Shown here in pieces: positions 55,698-64,000 of a stretch of 64,000 nt of DNA; position 1 is the stretch's first letter, and every line of letters starts with the position of its first letter. Where the stretch lies: assembly GCA_049446275.1 (NCBI GenBank), contig JBMTQO010000002.1, forward strand, positions 74,006 through 138,005, in the 5' to 3' direction. Below the pieces are notes generated by a model, which saw only the letters and a program-made list of their open reading frames with translations, was not told the origin of the DNA and made no database searches. Source of the DNA: HIMB11 sp049446275 (GTDB lineage Bacteria; Pseudomonadota; Alphaproteobacteria; Rhodobacterales; Rhodobacteraceae). A program made the translations under genes and the position numbers.

Positions 55698-56021
55698 ATG
55701 CAGTTGCCACCAAAAGTGAGCGAACGCGCCTTTGAACGTTTGGTTGAAATTGATCCTGCGGGATCAGGTCAGGGCCTGCGCGTCGCTGTGGAAGGCGGCG
55801 GATGCAGCGGATTTCAATATGATATCCGCCTAGACCGTCAGGACCCAGATGATTTGGTGTTGGAAGGAAAAGGACAAAAAGTGTTCGTAGATGCGGCCAG
55901 CCTGCCCTTTTTGCAGAACGCTGTGATCGACTTTAGTGACGAATTGATTGGCGCAAGGTTCGTTGTTGAAAACCCGAATGCATCCAGTTCGTGTGGCTGC
56001 GGGACAAGCTTTTCTCTTTAA
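55698..56021 (+). CDS. erpA: Iron-sulfur cluster insertion protein (ErpA/IscA family)
   Basis: 107 residues. The three conserved cysteines are present: C36 in EGGGCSGFQY, and C99 and C101 in SSCGCG. A-type carriers deliver [Fe-S] clusters to target proteins such as LipA. ATG 55698 is preceded by TTTGGAG. Encoded alone, divergent from dgt and upstream of xth. Confidence 0.93.
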   Translation: MQLPPKVSERAFERLVEIDPAGSGQGLRVAVEGGGCSGFQYDIRLDRQDPDDLVLEGKGQKVFVDAASLPFLQNAVIDFSDELIGARFVVENPNASSSCGCGTSFSL

Positions 56022-56133
56022 TCTGCCTCTATTTGTTACAATTTGCGCAGCCCAGCGGACTGTTCAGAGTGGGCTTCGCACTTGTCACGCCTATGAAAAA
56101 CATTGATACAGATAAAAAAACGATTGGATCATA

Positions 56134-56913
56134 ATGAAAATTGCAACGTTTAACATCAACGGGATAAAGGCACGCGCAGAAACACTGTGTCGTTGGTTAG
56201 ATGAAACCAAACCCGATGTTGCGATTTTACAAGAGATCAAATCAGTTGACGAAAATTTCCCGCGCGCGTTGTTTGAGGAACGGGGATACAATGTGGAAAC
56301 ACACGGTCAAAAATCCTTTAACGGAGTTGCGCTTCTGTCAAAATATCAGCTTGAGGATGTGGTGCGTGGATTGCCAGGCGACGACAGTGATGAACAAGCC
56401 CGCTGGATCGAGGCGACAGTGGTCGGCAAAACCGCCATTCGGATGTGTGGCCTTTATCTACCGAATGGGAATCCCGCGCCTGGTCCAAAATTCGATTATA
56501 AATTGGCGTGGATGGAACGCCTGTATCAGCGTGCACAGGCCTTGATGGCAGATGAAATGCCCGCATTCATGGCAGGCGACTACAACATCATCCCCCAAGC
56601 CGAAGATGCCGCACGACCAGACGCATGGCGTGAAGATGCCCTGTTTCGCCCAGAATCTCTGTCAGCGTGGCGCAAAGTCCTAAACCTAGGCTTTACCGAG
56701 GCATTTCGCGCCCAAACATCAGGGCCAGCACACTATAGTTTCTGGGATTATCAAGCAGGTGCATGGGATCGAAATGATGGCATTCGCATCGACCATTTTT
56801 TGATGTCGCCCGCTTGCGCAGATATGATGGTGCAATGTTACATAGATAGCGAACTCCGCGGTCGCGAAAAACCATCCGATCACGTGCCCGTTTGGCTGGA
56901 ATTAGACACCTAA
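56134..56913 (+). CDS. xth: Exodeoxyribonuclease III
   Basis: 259 residues of the AP-endonuclease/exonuclease family: start MKIATFNINGIKARAETL, metal glutamate in LQEIKSV, GDYNIIPQAEDAA and RIDHFLMSPAC. Repairs abasic sites. It converges with the flavin monooxygenase gene and overlaps it by four bases. Confidence 0.95.
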   Translation: MKIATFNINGIKARAETLCRWLDETKPDVAILQEIKSVDENFPRALFEERGYNVETHGQKSFNGVALLSKYQLEDVVRGLPGDDSDEQARWIEATVVGKTAIRMCGLYLPNGNPAPGPKFDYKLAWMERLYQRAQALMADEMPAFMAGDYNIIPQAEDAARPDAWREDALFRPESLSAWRKVLNLGFTEAFRAQTSGPAHYSFWDYQAGAWDRNDGIRIDHFLMSPACADMMVQCYIDSELRGREKPSDHVPVWLELDT

Positions 56914-58046
56914 TTCACATCCTGCGTCACATCATGGGCGTAAATCCAATCAAACTGACGGACTAATCGCGCGGGAGTAATACGTGATCCTGCGCTCAAT
57001 ACAGTTTGCGCCAAACTGCGCACAATTGGATTTGCCAAATGATATTTCCATGCATTTGAATTTGCGGTCGCCAAAACCCTCGTAACCCTCGGCATACGGA
57101 TCGATTGATAGGCCTTTAATCCACTTACCCCATCGCGGTAGAAGCAGGCCGCCAAAACCCAAGCATCTTCAATCGCCATAACAGCGCCTTGCGCCAAAAA
57201 CGGTAAGGTTGGATGCGCCGCATCCCCCAAAATTACAACATTGTCCTCAGTCCAGGTTTTTGCGACAGGATGACGAAATAATCCCCATTTGTGCAGGGTT
57301 TGCACCCGATCGAAAACAGGCAACAGGCCGGTGAAATCGCCAAATTCCTGCTTCAGGACGTCGGGATCAACGAGATGATTCCATCCTTCATCGTTCCAAT
57401 CGGTTTGCTCTTTGATACAGACCACATTCAAATCCCGCCCCCCACGGATGGGATATGTAACGATGTGGCGGTGGGGGCCCATATGAATGCAGGCCTCGGA
57501 TGGTTGGGAAATCACATTTTCAACCACACTGCGCCAGGCAATTTGCCCTGTGAAAAATGCGCAACTTTGCGGGTTGAGAAGTTTGCGAAAATTCGAATGC
57601 AAGCCATCCGCGCCAACAATAAGATCAAAATTGTGCTGCTGCAGGGATGTTGGGCCATCAAAAGACTCTCCCAAGTGAATATGAACACCCACATCTAAGC
57701 ACGCATCCACAAGGAACGTCAGCAGATCGGCGCGGTGAAACAGGAAATAGCCCCCCTGCGCGCGCGATTTAGCCAAATCAAGGCGTGCCACAGCACGCGA
57801 TGGCGCATGGTTCATCAGTTGGATCGCCTGCGCCTGCAGCCCGTGTTCCTTTAGCCTTTGATCCAGCCCCAGCTTTTCAAACACGCGTAGGGCATTCGGA
57901 CTGATTTGAATGCCCGCGCCGACTTCTTTTAATTCAGGTGATTGTTCAAAGACATCAACAAGGTAACCCAAATGACGAAAGCACAGTGCCGCTGTTAGGC
58001 CACCAATACCAGCCCCCACAATTGCGATATGAGCATCATGTGTCAT
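56910..58046 (-). CDS. FAD-dependent monooxygenase (salicylate hydroxylase-like)
   Basis: 378 residues. N-terminal Rossmann motif GAGIGGLTAALCFRHLG, the DG motif VGADGLHSNFR, and the second FAD motif ILGDAAHPTLPFLAQGA: group A flavoprotein hydroxylase. Substrate unknown; 3-hydroxybenzoate or salicylate-type aromatics are common for this family. It lies after the dksA terminator on the same strand. Confidence 0.88.
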   Translation of the reverse strand: MTHDAHIAIVGAGIGGLTAALCFRHLGYLVDVFEQSPELKEVGAGIQISPNALRVFEKLGLDQRLKEHGLQAQAIQLMNHAPSRAVARLDLAKSRAQGGYFLFHRADLLTFLVDACLDVGVHIHLGESFDGPTSLQQHNFDLIVGADGLHSNFRKLLNPQSCAFFTGQIAWRSVVENVISQPSEACIHMGPHRHIVTYPIRGGRDLNVVCIKEQTDWNDEGWNHLVDPDVLKQEFGDFTGLLPVFDRVQTLHKWGLFRHPVAKTWTEDNVVILGDAAHPTLPFLAQGAVMAIEDAWVLAACFYRDGVSGLKAYQSIRMPRVTRVLATANSNAWKYHLANPIVRSLAQTVLSAGSRITPARLVRQFDWIYAHDVTQDVN

Positions 58047-58054
58047 GCACAAAC

Positions 58055-58084
58055 AAAAAGGCCCTGCGGTTAACAGGGCCTTTT
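58055..58084 (-). terminator. Terminator of dksA
   Basis: AAAAGGCCCTG and CAGGGCCTTTT form an 11-bp stem with a 7-nt loop, followed by T on the minus strand. It sits just after the dksA stop and before the flavin monooxygenase start. Confidence 0.88.
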
Positions 58085-58087
58085 AGA

Positions 58088-58510
58088 TCAATCGTCACGG
58101 TGCACCTTTTCGCGACGTTCGTGGCGTTCTTGCGCCTCAAGCGTCATGGTCGCGATCGGGCGCGCGTCCAATCGTTTTAGCGAAATTGGATCCCCTGTGA
58201 CTTCACAATATCCATATTCACCTTCGTCGATACGGCGGATCGCTGCGTCAATTTTTGACGCTAATTTGCGCTGACGGTCACGTGTGCGCAATTCCAGTGC
58301 GCGATCAGTTTCCTCGCTTGCGCGGTCTGCCATATCGGGGATGTTACGCGCGTTTCCTTGCAATCCCTCGATCGTATCTTTGCTATCGTCCAAAAGGTCA
58401 TTTTTCCACGCAATTAATTTGCGACGGAAATATTCCAACTGGCGGTCGTTCATAAATGGTTCATCTTCTGCTGGCGTATAGTCGTCAGGAAGAAAGTTAT
58501 CTTGTTTCAT
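58088..58510 (-). CDS. dksA: RNA-polymerase-binding protein DksA, zinc-less type
   Basis: DksA works with ppGpp in the secondary channel of RNA polymerase. From ATG 58510 the product is 140 residues with the coiled coil (YFRRKLIAWKNDLL, DMADRASEETDRALEL) and the globular part GYCEVTGDPISLKRLDARP. Only one cysteine of the four in zinc-finger DksA is present, as in the zinc-independent DksA variants known in alphaproteobacteria. An alternative start at 58543 has a better ribosome site (GGAGG, 8 nt) and would add 11 residues. Confidence 0.9.
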   Translation of the reverse strand: MKQDNFLPDDYTPAEDEPFMNDRQLEYFRRKLIAWKNDLLDDSKDTIEGLQGNARNIPDMADRASEETDRALELRTRDRQRKLASKIDAAIRRIDEGEYGYCEVTGDPISLKRLDARPIATMTLEAQERHERREKVHRDD

Positions 58511-58686
58511 TTCTGCCCCCCCATGTAGGTCAACATCTGACATGCAGTTGTCCTCCAACTTTTTTCCGGTATGCCTACCGTGGCTAGCAGATAGTCCAAC
58601 TTTAGGGAGATGTCACTACACAATCAGATGATTGCAGCAATAAAAAGCATTCGTTAGAGTGCGCGCAAACAAATTGAGGACAGATT

Positions 58687-59520
58687 ATGAAATTCAAAGG
58701 CACCCAAGACTACGTCGCAACAGAAGATTTAACCGTTGCTGTTAATGCGGCCGTTTTGTTGGAACGCCCCCTATTGATCAAGGGCGAGCCTGGAACAGGT
58801 AAAACCGAACTTGCCAAACAGGTGGCAAGCGCACTTGGTCTGGAACTGATTGAATGGAACATCAAATCCACGACCAAGGCACAACAGGGCCTTTATGAAT
58901 ACGATGCTGTGTCACGTTTGCGCGACAGTCAACTGGGTGATGAGCGTGTGCGCGATGTGGGAAACTATATCCGAAAAGGCAAACTATGGACTGCATTTGA
59001 GGCGGACCGTAAGGTGGTTCTGCTGATTGATGAAATTGATAAAGCCGACATTGAATTCCCAAACGATCTGTTACAGGAATTGGATAAGATGGCCTTTTAC
59101 GTATATGAAACGGGTGAAACGGTCGCCTCCAAAAATCGCCCTGTGGTAATCATCACATCCAACAATGAAAAGGAATTGCCAGACGCATTTTTGCGCCGCT
59201 GCTTTTTCCACTACATTTCTTTCCCAGATCAAGACACCATGCGCCAGATCGTGAAAGTGCACTATCCTGATATCAAGGAACAGTTGCTGACCACGGCGCT
59301 GACGCAATTTTATGAAATCCGCGAACAACAGGGTTTGAAAAAGAAACCTTCAACATCCGAAGTCTTGGATTGGCTTAAACTGTTGTTGGCAGAGGATCTG
59401 TCGTCCGAGGACCTAAAAACGGATACAGGAAACCTTCTGCCCAAGTTGCATGGTGCACTTTTAAAGAACGAACAGGACGTGCAACTGTTTGAAAGGTTAG
59501 CGTTTATGTCGCGCCGCTAA
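58687..59520 (+). CDS. MoxR-family AAA ATPase
   Basis: 277 residues with Walker A GEPGTGKTE at about 33-41, Walker B LLIDEIDKAD, sensor 1 VIITSNNEKELPDAFLRRC and a C-terminal lid. MoxR ATPases act as chaperones together with a VWA-domain partner. The partner gene is about 1.1 kb downstream (60620), with a decayed gene and a small membrane protein between. Other Rhodobacteraceae have a similar order. Confidence 0.92.
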   Translation: MKFKGTQDYVATEDLTVAVNAAVLLERPLLIKGEPGTGKTELAKQVASALGLELIEWNIKSTTKAQQGLYEYDAVSRLRDSQLGDERVRDVGNYIRKGKLWTAFEADRKVVLLIDEIDKADIEFPNDLLQELDKMAFYVYETGETVASKNRPVVIITSNNEKELPDAFLRRCFFHYISFPDQDTMRQIVKVHYPDIKEQLLTTALTQFYEIREQQGLKKKPSTSEVLDWLKLLLAEDLSSEDLKTDTGNLLPKLHGALLKNEQDVQLFERLAFMSRR

Positions 59521-59740
59521 CAGATTTTTTGTATATCCATATAACTTTCTGCGACACATATGAATCGTGGCTTAAGTCAACATATTAAACTCGTAATTCA
59601 TCTAAATTGAGCCACAATTTGGTCCAACTCGCTAAATATATGTTTTACTCAAACGCGCAGAATGTTGAATGCATTGCATTTAACCAAGCTTGTGCTGATG
59701 TGGGATCAGCATTTGCAATGATAGGAAGAAAGAAAACGGT

Positions 59741-60446
59741 ATGAAGCGAGCGGCCCTGGTTTTTTCAACTGCACTAGGCGCCTATATGCAAGCGTAAAAC
59801 GATGATTTAACAACGCGGCAAAATTCGTCCGAATATATGATGTTGTAACACAACCTTTCCCTAAATCGCCATCGCATAAACTTGCAGCCTCAAACCAAGA
59901 TATCGCGCCTGGATTAAAGAAATTCAAACCGCACTGAGTCCGGGAGCGCCCGCAGGGAATCGCATGGGCGCTGCCACGCGCGCCCTAAACCACACGTAGG
60001 CCGCGAAATACTACGGCTACCGCTTGGGCTTTAGCTATTTTTCCATGGGACGCATTATTCAGCGTGCAAATCCGGATGAAGCATTCCGCATATTAAAATC
60101 CGAGGATAAAATGTTCCGTCAATCCACGCAAACCAACCTTCATGCGGCGCATACCGCTGTGCAGGTGGGATCCTATCAAATCGCATATTTCAAGAACCAA
60201 GAGGCGCTTGTGACACTTGCCCCCTAGTTGGACGAAGCCTATGAGGAGGAAAACCTAGCATTGCTAATAACCTTGATGTTCCTACGCGCTGAAGCCTTGG
60301 AATTGACGAGGCGTACATCTGAGGCACGAATTGTTAGGCTGGACAGTTTAAACTGGGCAAGATACGGGTTTAGATCAGAAAAGCATCTGAAAACCAAACT
60401 GCGGGAAATTCAGGCACTGAACCCGCTTAACCGTCGAAATGGCTAG
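59741..60446 (+). pseudogene. Decayed gene for an exported helical-repeat protein
   Basis: A start-like ATG at 59741 encodes a signal-peptide-like stretch (MKRAALVFSTALGAYMQA) then stops. From about 59895 another frame reads coherently to 60446: YRAWIKEIQTALSPGAPAGN, TRALNHT, then TAG, AAKYYGYRLGFSYFSMGRII, HAAHTAVQVGSYQIAYFKNQ, then TAG at 60225-60227, LDEAYEEENLALLITLMFLR and an end ALNPLNRRNG. The rest looks like TPR-type helices. Two in-frame TAG codons and an upstream frameshift indicate a pseudogene. It lies between moxR and the VWA gene. Confidence 0.55.
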
Positions 60447-60448
60447 GT

Positions 60449-60613
60449 ATGTATCTAATTCTTGCATTGATTGGCGCGATTTCTGGCGCCGTGATCGCTC
60501 GTAAACGCAAAGGCAAAGTGACCGACATTCTGCACTATGCCTTTGTTTATGCTCTTGCTTTTGGGCTATTGGGCCTTATCCTGACTGTCATCGCTGATCG
60601 TACAATCATCTAG
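60449..60613 (+). CDS. 54-residue membrane protein between moxR and VWA gene
   Basis: ATG 60449 to TAG 60613. The product has two hydrophobic segments, residues 1-17 (MYLILALIGAISGAVIA) and 33-49 (VYALAFGLLGLILTVIA), separated by a basic loop RKRKGKVTD, so a two-helix inner-membrane protein. It lies 6 bp before the VWA gene and is probably co-transcribed with it. Function unknown; the position suggests a part of the MoxR-VWA group. Confidence 0.65.
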   Translation: MYLILALIGAISGAVIARKRKGKVTDILHYAFVYALAFGLLGLILTVIADRTII

Positions 60614-60619
60614 GCCACA

Positions 60620-61804
60620 ATGTTTTTGCCCTTTTTTGAAAACCTTAGGAACACTGGTGTTCCCGTATCATTGCGGGAATATCTTGGGTTTCTTGAGGCG
60701 CTTAATACGGGGATTGCCACCTATGATATTGACACCTTTTATCTGCTCGGGCGCACCATCATGGTCAAGGACGAACGCCACCTTGATCGCTATGACCGCG
60801 CCTTTTCTGCGAGCTTTGCAGGGCTTGAGAAAATTTCCACAGATGAGGTTTTAAACGCCGTCGATATTCCGCGTGAATGGTTGGAAAAGCTGGCTGAAAA
60901 ATACCTTAGCCCCGAGGAAATGGCCGAAATCCAATCCGCAGGTGGATTTGATAAGCTGATGGAAAAACTGCGCGAACGGTTGGCCGAACAAAAGGGACGC
61001 CATCAGGGGGGCAGCAAATGGATCGGCACGGCGGGCACATCCCCTTTTGGCGCCTATGGCTATAACCCCGAGGGCGTGCGCATCGGTCAGGACAAATCAC
61101 GCCATCAACGCGCGGTCAAAGTGTGGGACAAACGCGAATTTAAAAATCTGGATGACAGTATTGAACTGGGCACACGCAACATCAAAGTTGCCCTTAAACG
61201 CCTGCGCAAATGGGCGCGTGATGGGGCCGATCAGGAATTGGATATTGATGGCACAATCCGCGCCACTGCGGAACATGGTTATCTGGATGTGCAAACGCGC
61301 CCCGAAAAACGCAATGCGATAAAGGTATTGTTGTTTTTGGATGTGGGCGGGTCCATGGATTCCTATATCAAATTGGTGGAGGAGCTGTTTTCCGCCGCAC
61401 GTACAGAATTCAAACACCTTGAATATTTTTACTTTCACAACTGCCTTTACGAAGGGGTGTGGCGCGACAATCGCCGCCGATGGGATCAACAAACCCCAAC
61501 GCATGACATCCTTCGCACTTATGGACCCGATTACAAATGTATCTTTGTTGGGGATGCATCCATGTCGCCTTATGAAATTGCCTATGCAGGTGGGGCAAAC
61601 GAACATTGGAACGCCGAGGCGGGTCAGGTCTGGTTAGAACGTGCGCGCGAACAATGGGCATCGCATATTTGGCTAAACCCCATCCCCGAACGGCATTGGG
61701 ACTACACACATTCCATTGGCATGATCAAAACCATTTTTGAAAATGAAATGTACCCACTGACCCTGAACGGGATCGAAAACGGGATGCGAGCATTGGTTCG
61801 CTAG
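60620..61804 (+). CDS. VWA-domain protein (CoxE-like), partner of MoxR
   Basis: 394 residues. The N-terminal half is helical (VPVSLREYLGFLEAL); a glycine-rich linker GAYGYNPEGVRIGQ precedes the von Willebrand A domain, whose metal site reads DVGGSMDS (D-x-G-x-S type) at the strand VLLFLDVGGSMD and continues with IFVGDASMSPYEIAY. CoxE-like proteins work with MoxR ATPases in metal insertion or complex assembly. Intact. Confidence 0.88.
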   Translation: MFLPFFENLRNTGVPVSLREYLGFLEALNTGIATYDIDTFYLLGRTIMVKDERHLDRYDRAFSASFAGLEKISTDEVLNAVDIPREWLEKLAEKYLSPEEMAEIQSAGGFDKLMEKLRERLAEQKGRHQGGSKWIGTAGTSPFGAYGYNPEGVRIGQDKSRHQRAVKVWDKREFKNLDDSIELGTRNIKVALKRLRKWARDGADQELDIDGTIRATAEHGYLDVQTRPEKRNAIKVLLFLDVGGSMDSYIKLVEELFSAARTEFKHLEYFYFHNCLYEGVWRDNRRRWDQQTPTHDILRTYGPDYKCIFVGDASMSPYEIAYAGGANEHWNAEAGQVWLERAREQWASHIWLNPIPERHWDYTHSIGMIKTIFENEMYPLTLNGIENGMRALVR

Positions 61805-61865
61805 TGGCTGCGGTTTAGTTGCCAAATCCCTAGACAAGATCGCGCGTAAACCCCATATCTTGATT

Positions 61866-62543
61866 ATGCTACAGTTTGGTCCAATCTTCCTTGCCCTGAT
61901 CTATGCGCTTGTTCTGTTTCGCTTTTCTACATGGCGACTTAATCGTCAGTTGGATCAAACATCATCGCGCCTGCAGGACGCGGAATTGCAGACACAGATC
62001 GACAAAATGGCGAGTGCAATGCAAGTGCGCGATATCCTCGTATATGTTCAGGACATTCCAACAATCAACGGATTGGCCGCTCCTGATGGGCGGGTGTTTA
62101 TCACCCAAGGCTTCATCGACAAATATAAATTGGGCGAGGTCAGCACAGGCGAAATCGCCAGTGTCATCGCCCATGAATTGGGCCACGTGGCCTTGGGCCA
62201 TTCGCGCAAACGGATGATTGATTTTTCGGGTCAAAACGCCATGCGCGTCGCCTTGGGCGCGATCCTATCGCGGTTTTTACCTGGAATCGGTGGGATCATC
62301 GCGAATGGATTGGGCAGTCTGCTGATGGCAAAACTCTCACGAAGTGATGAGTTTGAGGCGGACGCCTATGCCACCGCATTGTTGATGCAATCGGGCCTAT
62401 CGGTTGAGGCGCAGATGAGCTTGTTTAAAAAACTGGACAAACTGACGGGCAATGCAGGTTTATCCCCTGCATGGTTGCTTAGTCACCCAAAGGCCCAAGA
62501 CCGCATTGCCGCAATTCAATCGAATTATGAGAAATGGCAGTAG
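61866..62543 (+). CDS. M48-family zinc metallopeptidase, membrane-anchored
   Basis: 225 residues. An N-terminal membrane helix (residues 2-20) is followed by a peptidase domain with H103, E104 and H107 in HELGH and the third ligand in SDEFEADAYA. A second hydrophobic region lies near 125-150. HtpX- or Ste24-like role in membrane protein quality control is likely. ATG 61866 is chosen over the upstream TTG. Confidence 0.88.
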   Translation: MLQFGPIFLALIYALVLFRFSTWRLNRQLDQTSSRLQDAELQTQIDKMASAMQVRDILVYVQDIPTINGLAAPDGRVFITQGFIDKYKLGEVSTGEIASVIAHELGHVALGHSRKRMIDFSGQNAMRVALGAILSRFLPGIGGIIANGLGSLLMAKLSRSDEFEADAYATALLMQSGLSVEAQMSLFKKLDKLTGNAGLSPAWLLSHPKAQDRIAAIQSNYEKWQ

Positions 62544-62561
62544 GTGCCGTATGAAGCACAC

Positions 62562-62696
62562 GTTTGCTTAAATTCCATGCCAATCGATAGATTGGCAAAC
62601 GCCGACCTCCCCCCTAGTAGGCGCTTTCTGCGCCACCCGAGGTCGGCTAAACGCAAAATGGTAATTGAATGACAAGAGTGGGGCACCAAGACCCCA
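62562..62696. other. Cluster of hairpins between M48 peptidase and pgi
   Basis: Three stems in 135 bp: GCCAATC/GATTGGC around GATA (62579-62596); GCCGACCTC/GAGGTCGGC (62601-62647) enclosing GGCGC/GCGCC; and TGGGG/CCCCA (62679-62696). GTTTGC and GCAAAC add an outer pair. The genes converge here, so a termination region or a structured RNA are both possible; none has a clear T run. Confidence 0.5.
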
Positions 62697-62697
62697 G

Positions 62698-64000
62698 TCA
62701 GTTCTTTTGAATAAAATCCACCAATTGCTGAGTTGATGCGTCTTTGCCGCCGGCGTCCGCATCCCCTGCCAAAATGGGTTCCAGCGCGGTTGCTAATTCT
62801 TTTCCCAGTTCCACGCCCCATTGATCATAGCTGTTGATGCCCAAAATCGCGCCCTCGACAAACACACGGTGTTCATATAGTGCCACGATTTGTCCCAACA
62901 CCTCGGGGGTCAGTTGGGGATAAACCAATGTGGTAGATGGGCGATTGCCACTAAACACGCGGTGGCGCGCCTGACGCTCCAATTCATCCCCGCTAAATCC
63001 CTTGGCCGCCATCATATCACGGGCAACTTCCAGGCTGCGCCCTGTCATCAATGCCTCGGACTGGGCAAAACAATTCGCAGCCAATAGGGTGTGATGATGT
63101 TGCAAATCCGTTTCATGACCGCGCGCGGCGATCATAAATTCACAAGGGATCACGCGCGTGCCCTGGTGGATCAATTGATAAAACGCATGCTGCCCATTGG
63201 TGCCGGGTTCCCCCCAAACGATGGGCCCCGAATGATAGGGCAAGGTGGTGCCATCCATGGCCACACCCTTACCATTGCTTTCCATTTCAAGTTGTTGAAA
63301 ATAGGCAGCTAATCGCGATAACCGTTGATCATAAGGCAGTACCGCGCGAGTTGCATAATCACACACTTGGTTATGCCAGATACCAACAAGTGCCAATAAA
63401 ACAGGCAGGTTTTCATGAAATTCCGCATCGCAAAAATGCCGATCCATAGACCGCGCACCGCGCAAAAACGCATGAAATGCATCGCGACCAATTGCGATCA
63501 TCAGGGACAAACCAATCGGTCCCCACATGGAATACCGCCCCCCCACCCAATCGGCAAAGCCAAAGACGCGCGATGCATCAATGCCAAACGCAGCAGTTTT
63601 TTCCGCCGATGTCGACAGTGCCGCAAATTGCGCCGCAGGGTTTGTGACAGTGCTCGCCATCCAATCCTTGGCGGTTTGGGCATTGGTCATGGTTTCGATG
63701 GTGGTGAAGGTCTTGGACGCGACGATCACCAAGGTGGTCGTGGGATCAACATCGCGCAGCACATCCGCAATATGCGCCCCATCGACGTTTGACACAAAAT
63801 GACACCGTGGCCCGTCGTGGAACGGCGCCAAGGCCAGAGTTGCCATCGCAGGGCCCAGATCGGATCCACCAATCCCGATGTTCACAACATCGGTGATCGC
63901 ACCACCCTGCCCCTGATACGCACCTGATCGCACGGAATCAGCAAAGTCGCGCATGCGCGATAATGTATCCAGCACCTCGGGCATGACATCGGCACCATCA
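62698..64000 (-). CDS. pgi: Glucose-6-phosphate isomerase (5' part cut by window)
   Basis: Pgi interconverts glucose-6-phosphate and fructose-6-phosphate. The frame is open past 64000; 433 of about 530 codons are in the window, and the N-terminus is outside. Visible motifs: NIGIGGSDLGPAM, GGRYSMWGPIGLSLM and the C-terminal VFVEGAILGINSYDQWGVELGK signature with its catalytic lysine. An ATG at 63984 is internal. No defect seen. Confidence 0.96.
   Translation of the reverse strand, partial: DGADVMPEVLDTLSRMRDFADSVRSGAYQGQGGAITDVVNIGIGGSDLGPAMATLALAPFHDGPRCHFVSNVDGAHIADVLRDVDPTTTLVIVASKTFTTIETMTNAQTAKDWMASTVTNPAAQFAALSTSAEKTAAFGIDASRVFGFADWVGGRYSMWGPIGLSLMIAIGRDAFHAFLRGARSMDRHFCDAEFHENLPVLLALVGIWHNQVCDYATRAVLPYDQRLSRLAAYFQQLEMESNGKGVAMDGTTLPYHSGPIVWGEPGTNGQHAFYQLIHQGTRVIPCEFMIAARGHETDLQHHHTLLAANCFAQSEALMTGRSLEVARDMMAAKGFSGDELERQARHRVFSGNRPSTTLVYPQLTPEVLGQIVALYEHRVFVEGAILGINSYDQWGVELGKELATALEPILAGDADAGGKDASTQQLVDFIQKN

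Noticed and set aside
1..64000. CRISPR arrays, insertion sequences or prophage genes
   Set aside because: No regularly spaced repeats, transposase, integrase or phage structural genes were seen on either strand.

Overview
The window looks like a chromosomal segment of a marine alphaproteobacterium of the Rhodobacteraceae (Roseobacter group). The evidence is gene order and protein type: the series sciP-ctrA-ligA-recG next to mnmA, plsX-fabH-ihfA-merR-tRNA-Pro, argS-SPOR-nagZ-scpA-scpB, alaS-recA, a non-pyrrolysine MttB-like methyltransferase, an ASKHA/ferredoxin corrinoid activator, an ornithine-lipid acyltransferase, and a recA operator of the alphaproteobacterial form GTTC-N7-GTTC. I saw no phage, insertion sequence or CRISPR array. 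All family calls come from reading motifs, not from database searches.

Layout. 0-5.1 kb (minus): recG (cut by the window edge), ligA, ctrA, sciP. 5.2-12 kb: mnmA, two small proteins, galM with a kinase-like gene, lipA, oxyR, then decayed DNA. 12-20 kb: mttB-like gene, guaA, a DMT transporter with a P-loop protein, metA, a hydrolase, and two damaged genes. 20-31 kb: alaS, recA, rsmB, guaB, an agmatinase-family gene, a transporter remnant, the corrinoid activator, bactofilin. 32-36 kb: rpsF-rpsR-rplI, and ilvBN behind a peptide attenuator. 37-42 kb: a Rieske oxygenase with a 70-aa partner, an AbrB-type membrane protein, uup, olsB, bamE. 42.6-48 kb: the yceD-rpmF-plsX-fabH-ihfA-merR block, tRNA-Pro and dcd. 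49-58.5 kb: scpBA, nagZ, SPOR, argS, dgt, erpA, xth, a flavin monooxygenase, dksA. 58.7-64 kb: moxR, a decayed secreted-protein gene, a small membrane protein, a VWA protein, an M48 peptidase and pgi (cut by the window edge).

Two themes stand out. First, the cell-cycle regulator gene ctrA has lost its usual ATG and its stop codon and reads in frame straight into ligA as one 963-codon frame; it also carries substitutions at strongly conserved positions, and the neighbouring sciP lacks its usual C-terminal tail. Second, while large housekeeping genes are intact, many small or accessory genes are broken by one or a few in-frame stops or by a degraded start, often still behind a good ribosome-binding site. 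Together these suggest recent or ongoing gene decay, or less likely unusual readthrough or assembly error. The best-defined regulatory elements are the ilvB leader-peptide attenuator, the recA SOS box, and a perfect 8-bp inverted repeat between the divergent dgt and erpA genes.
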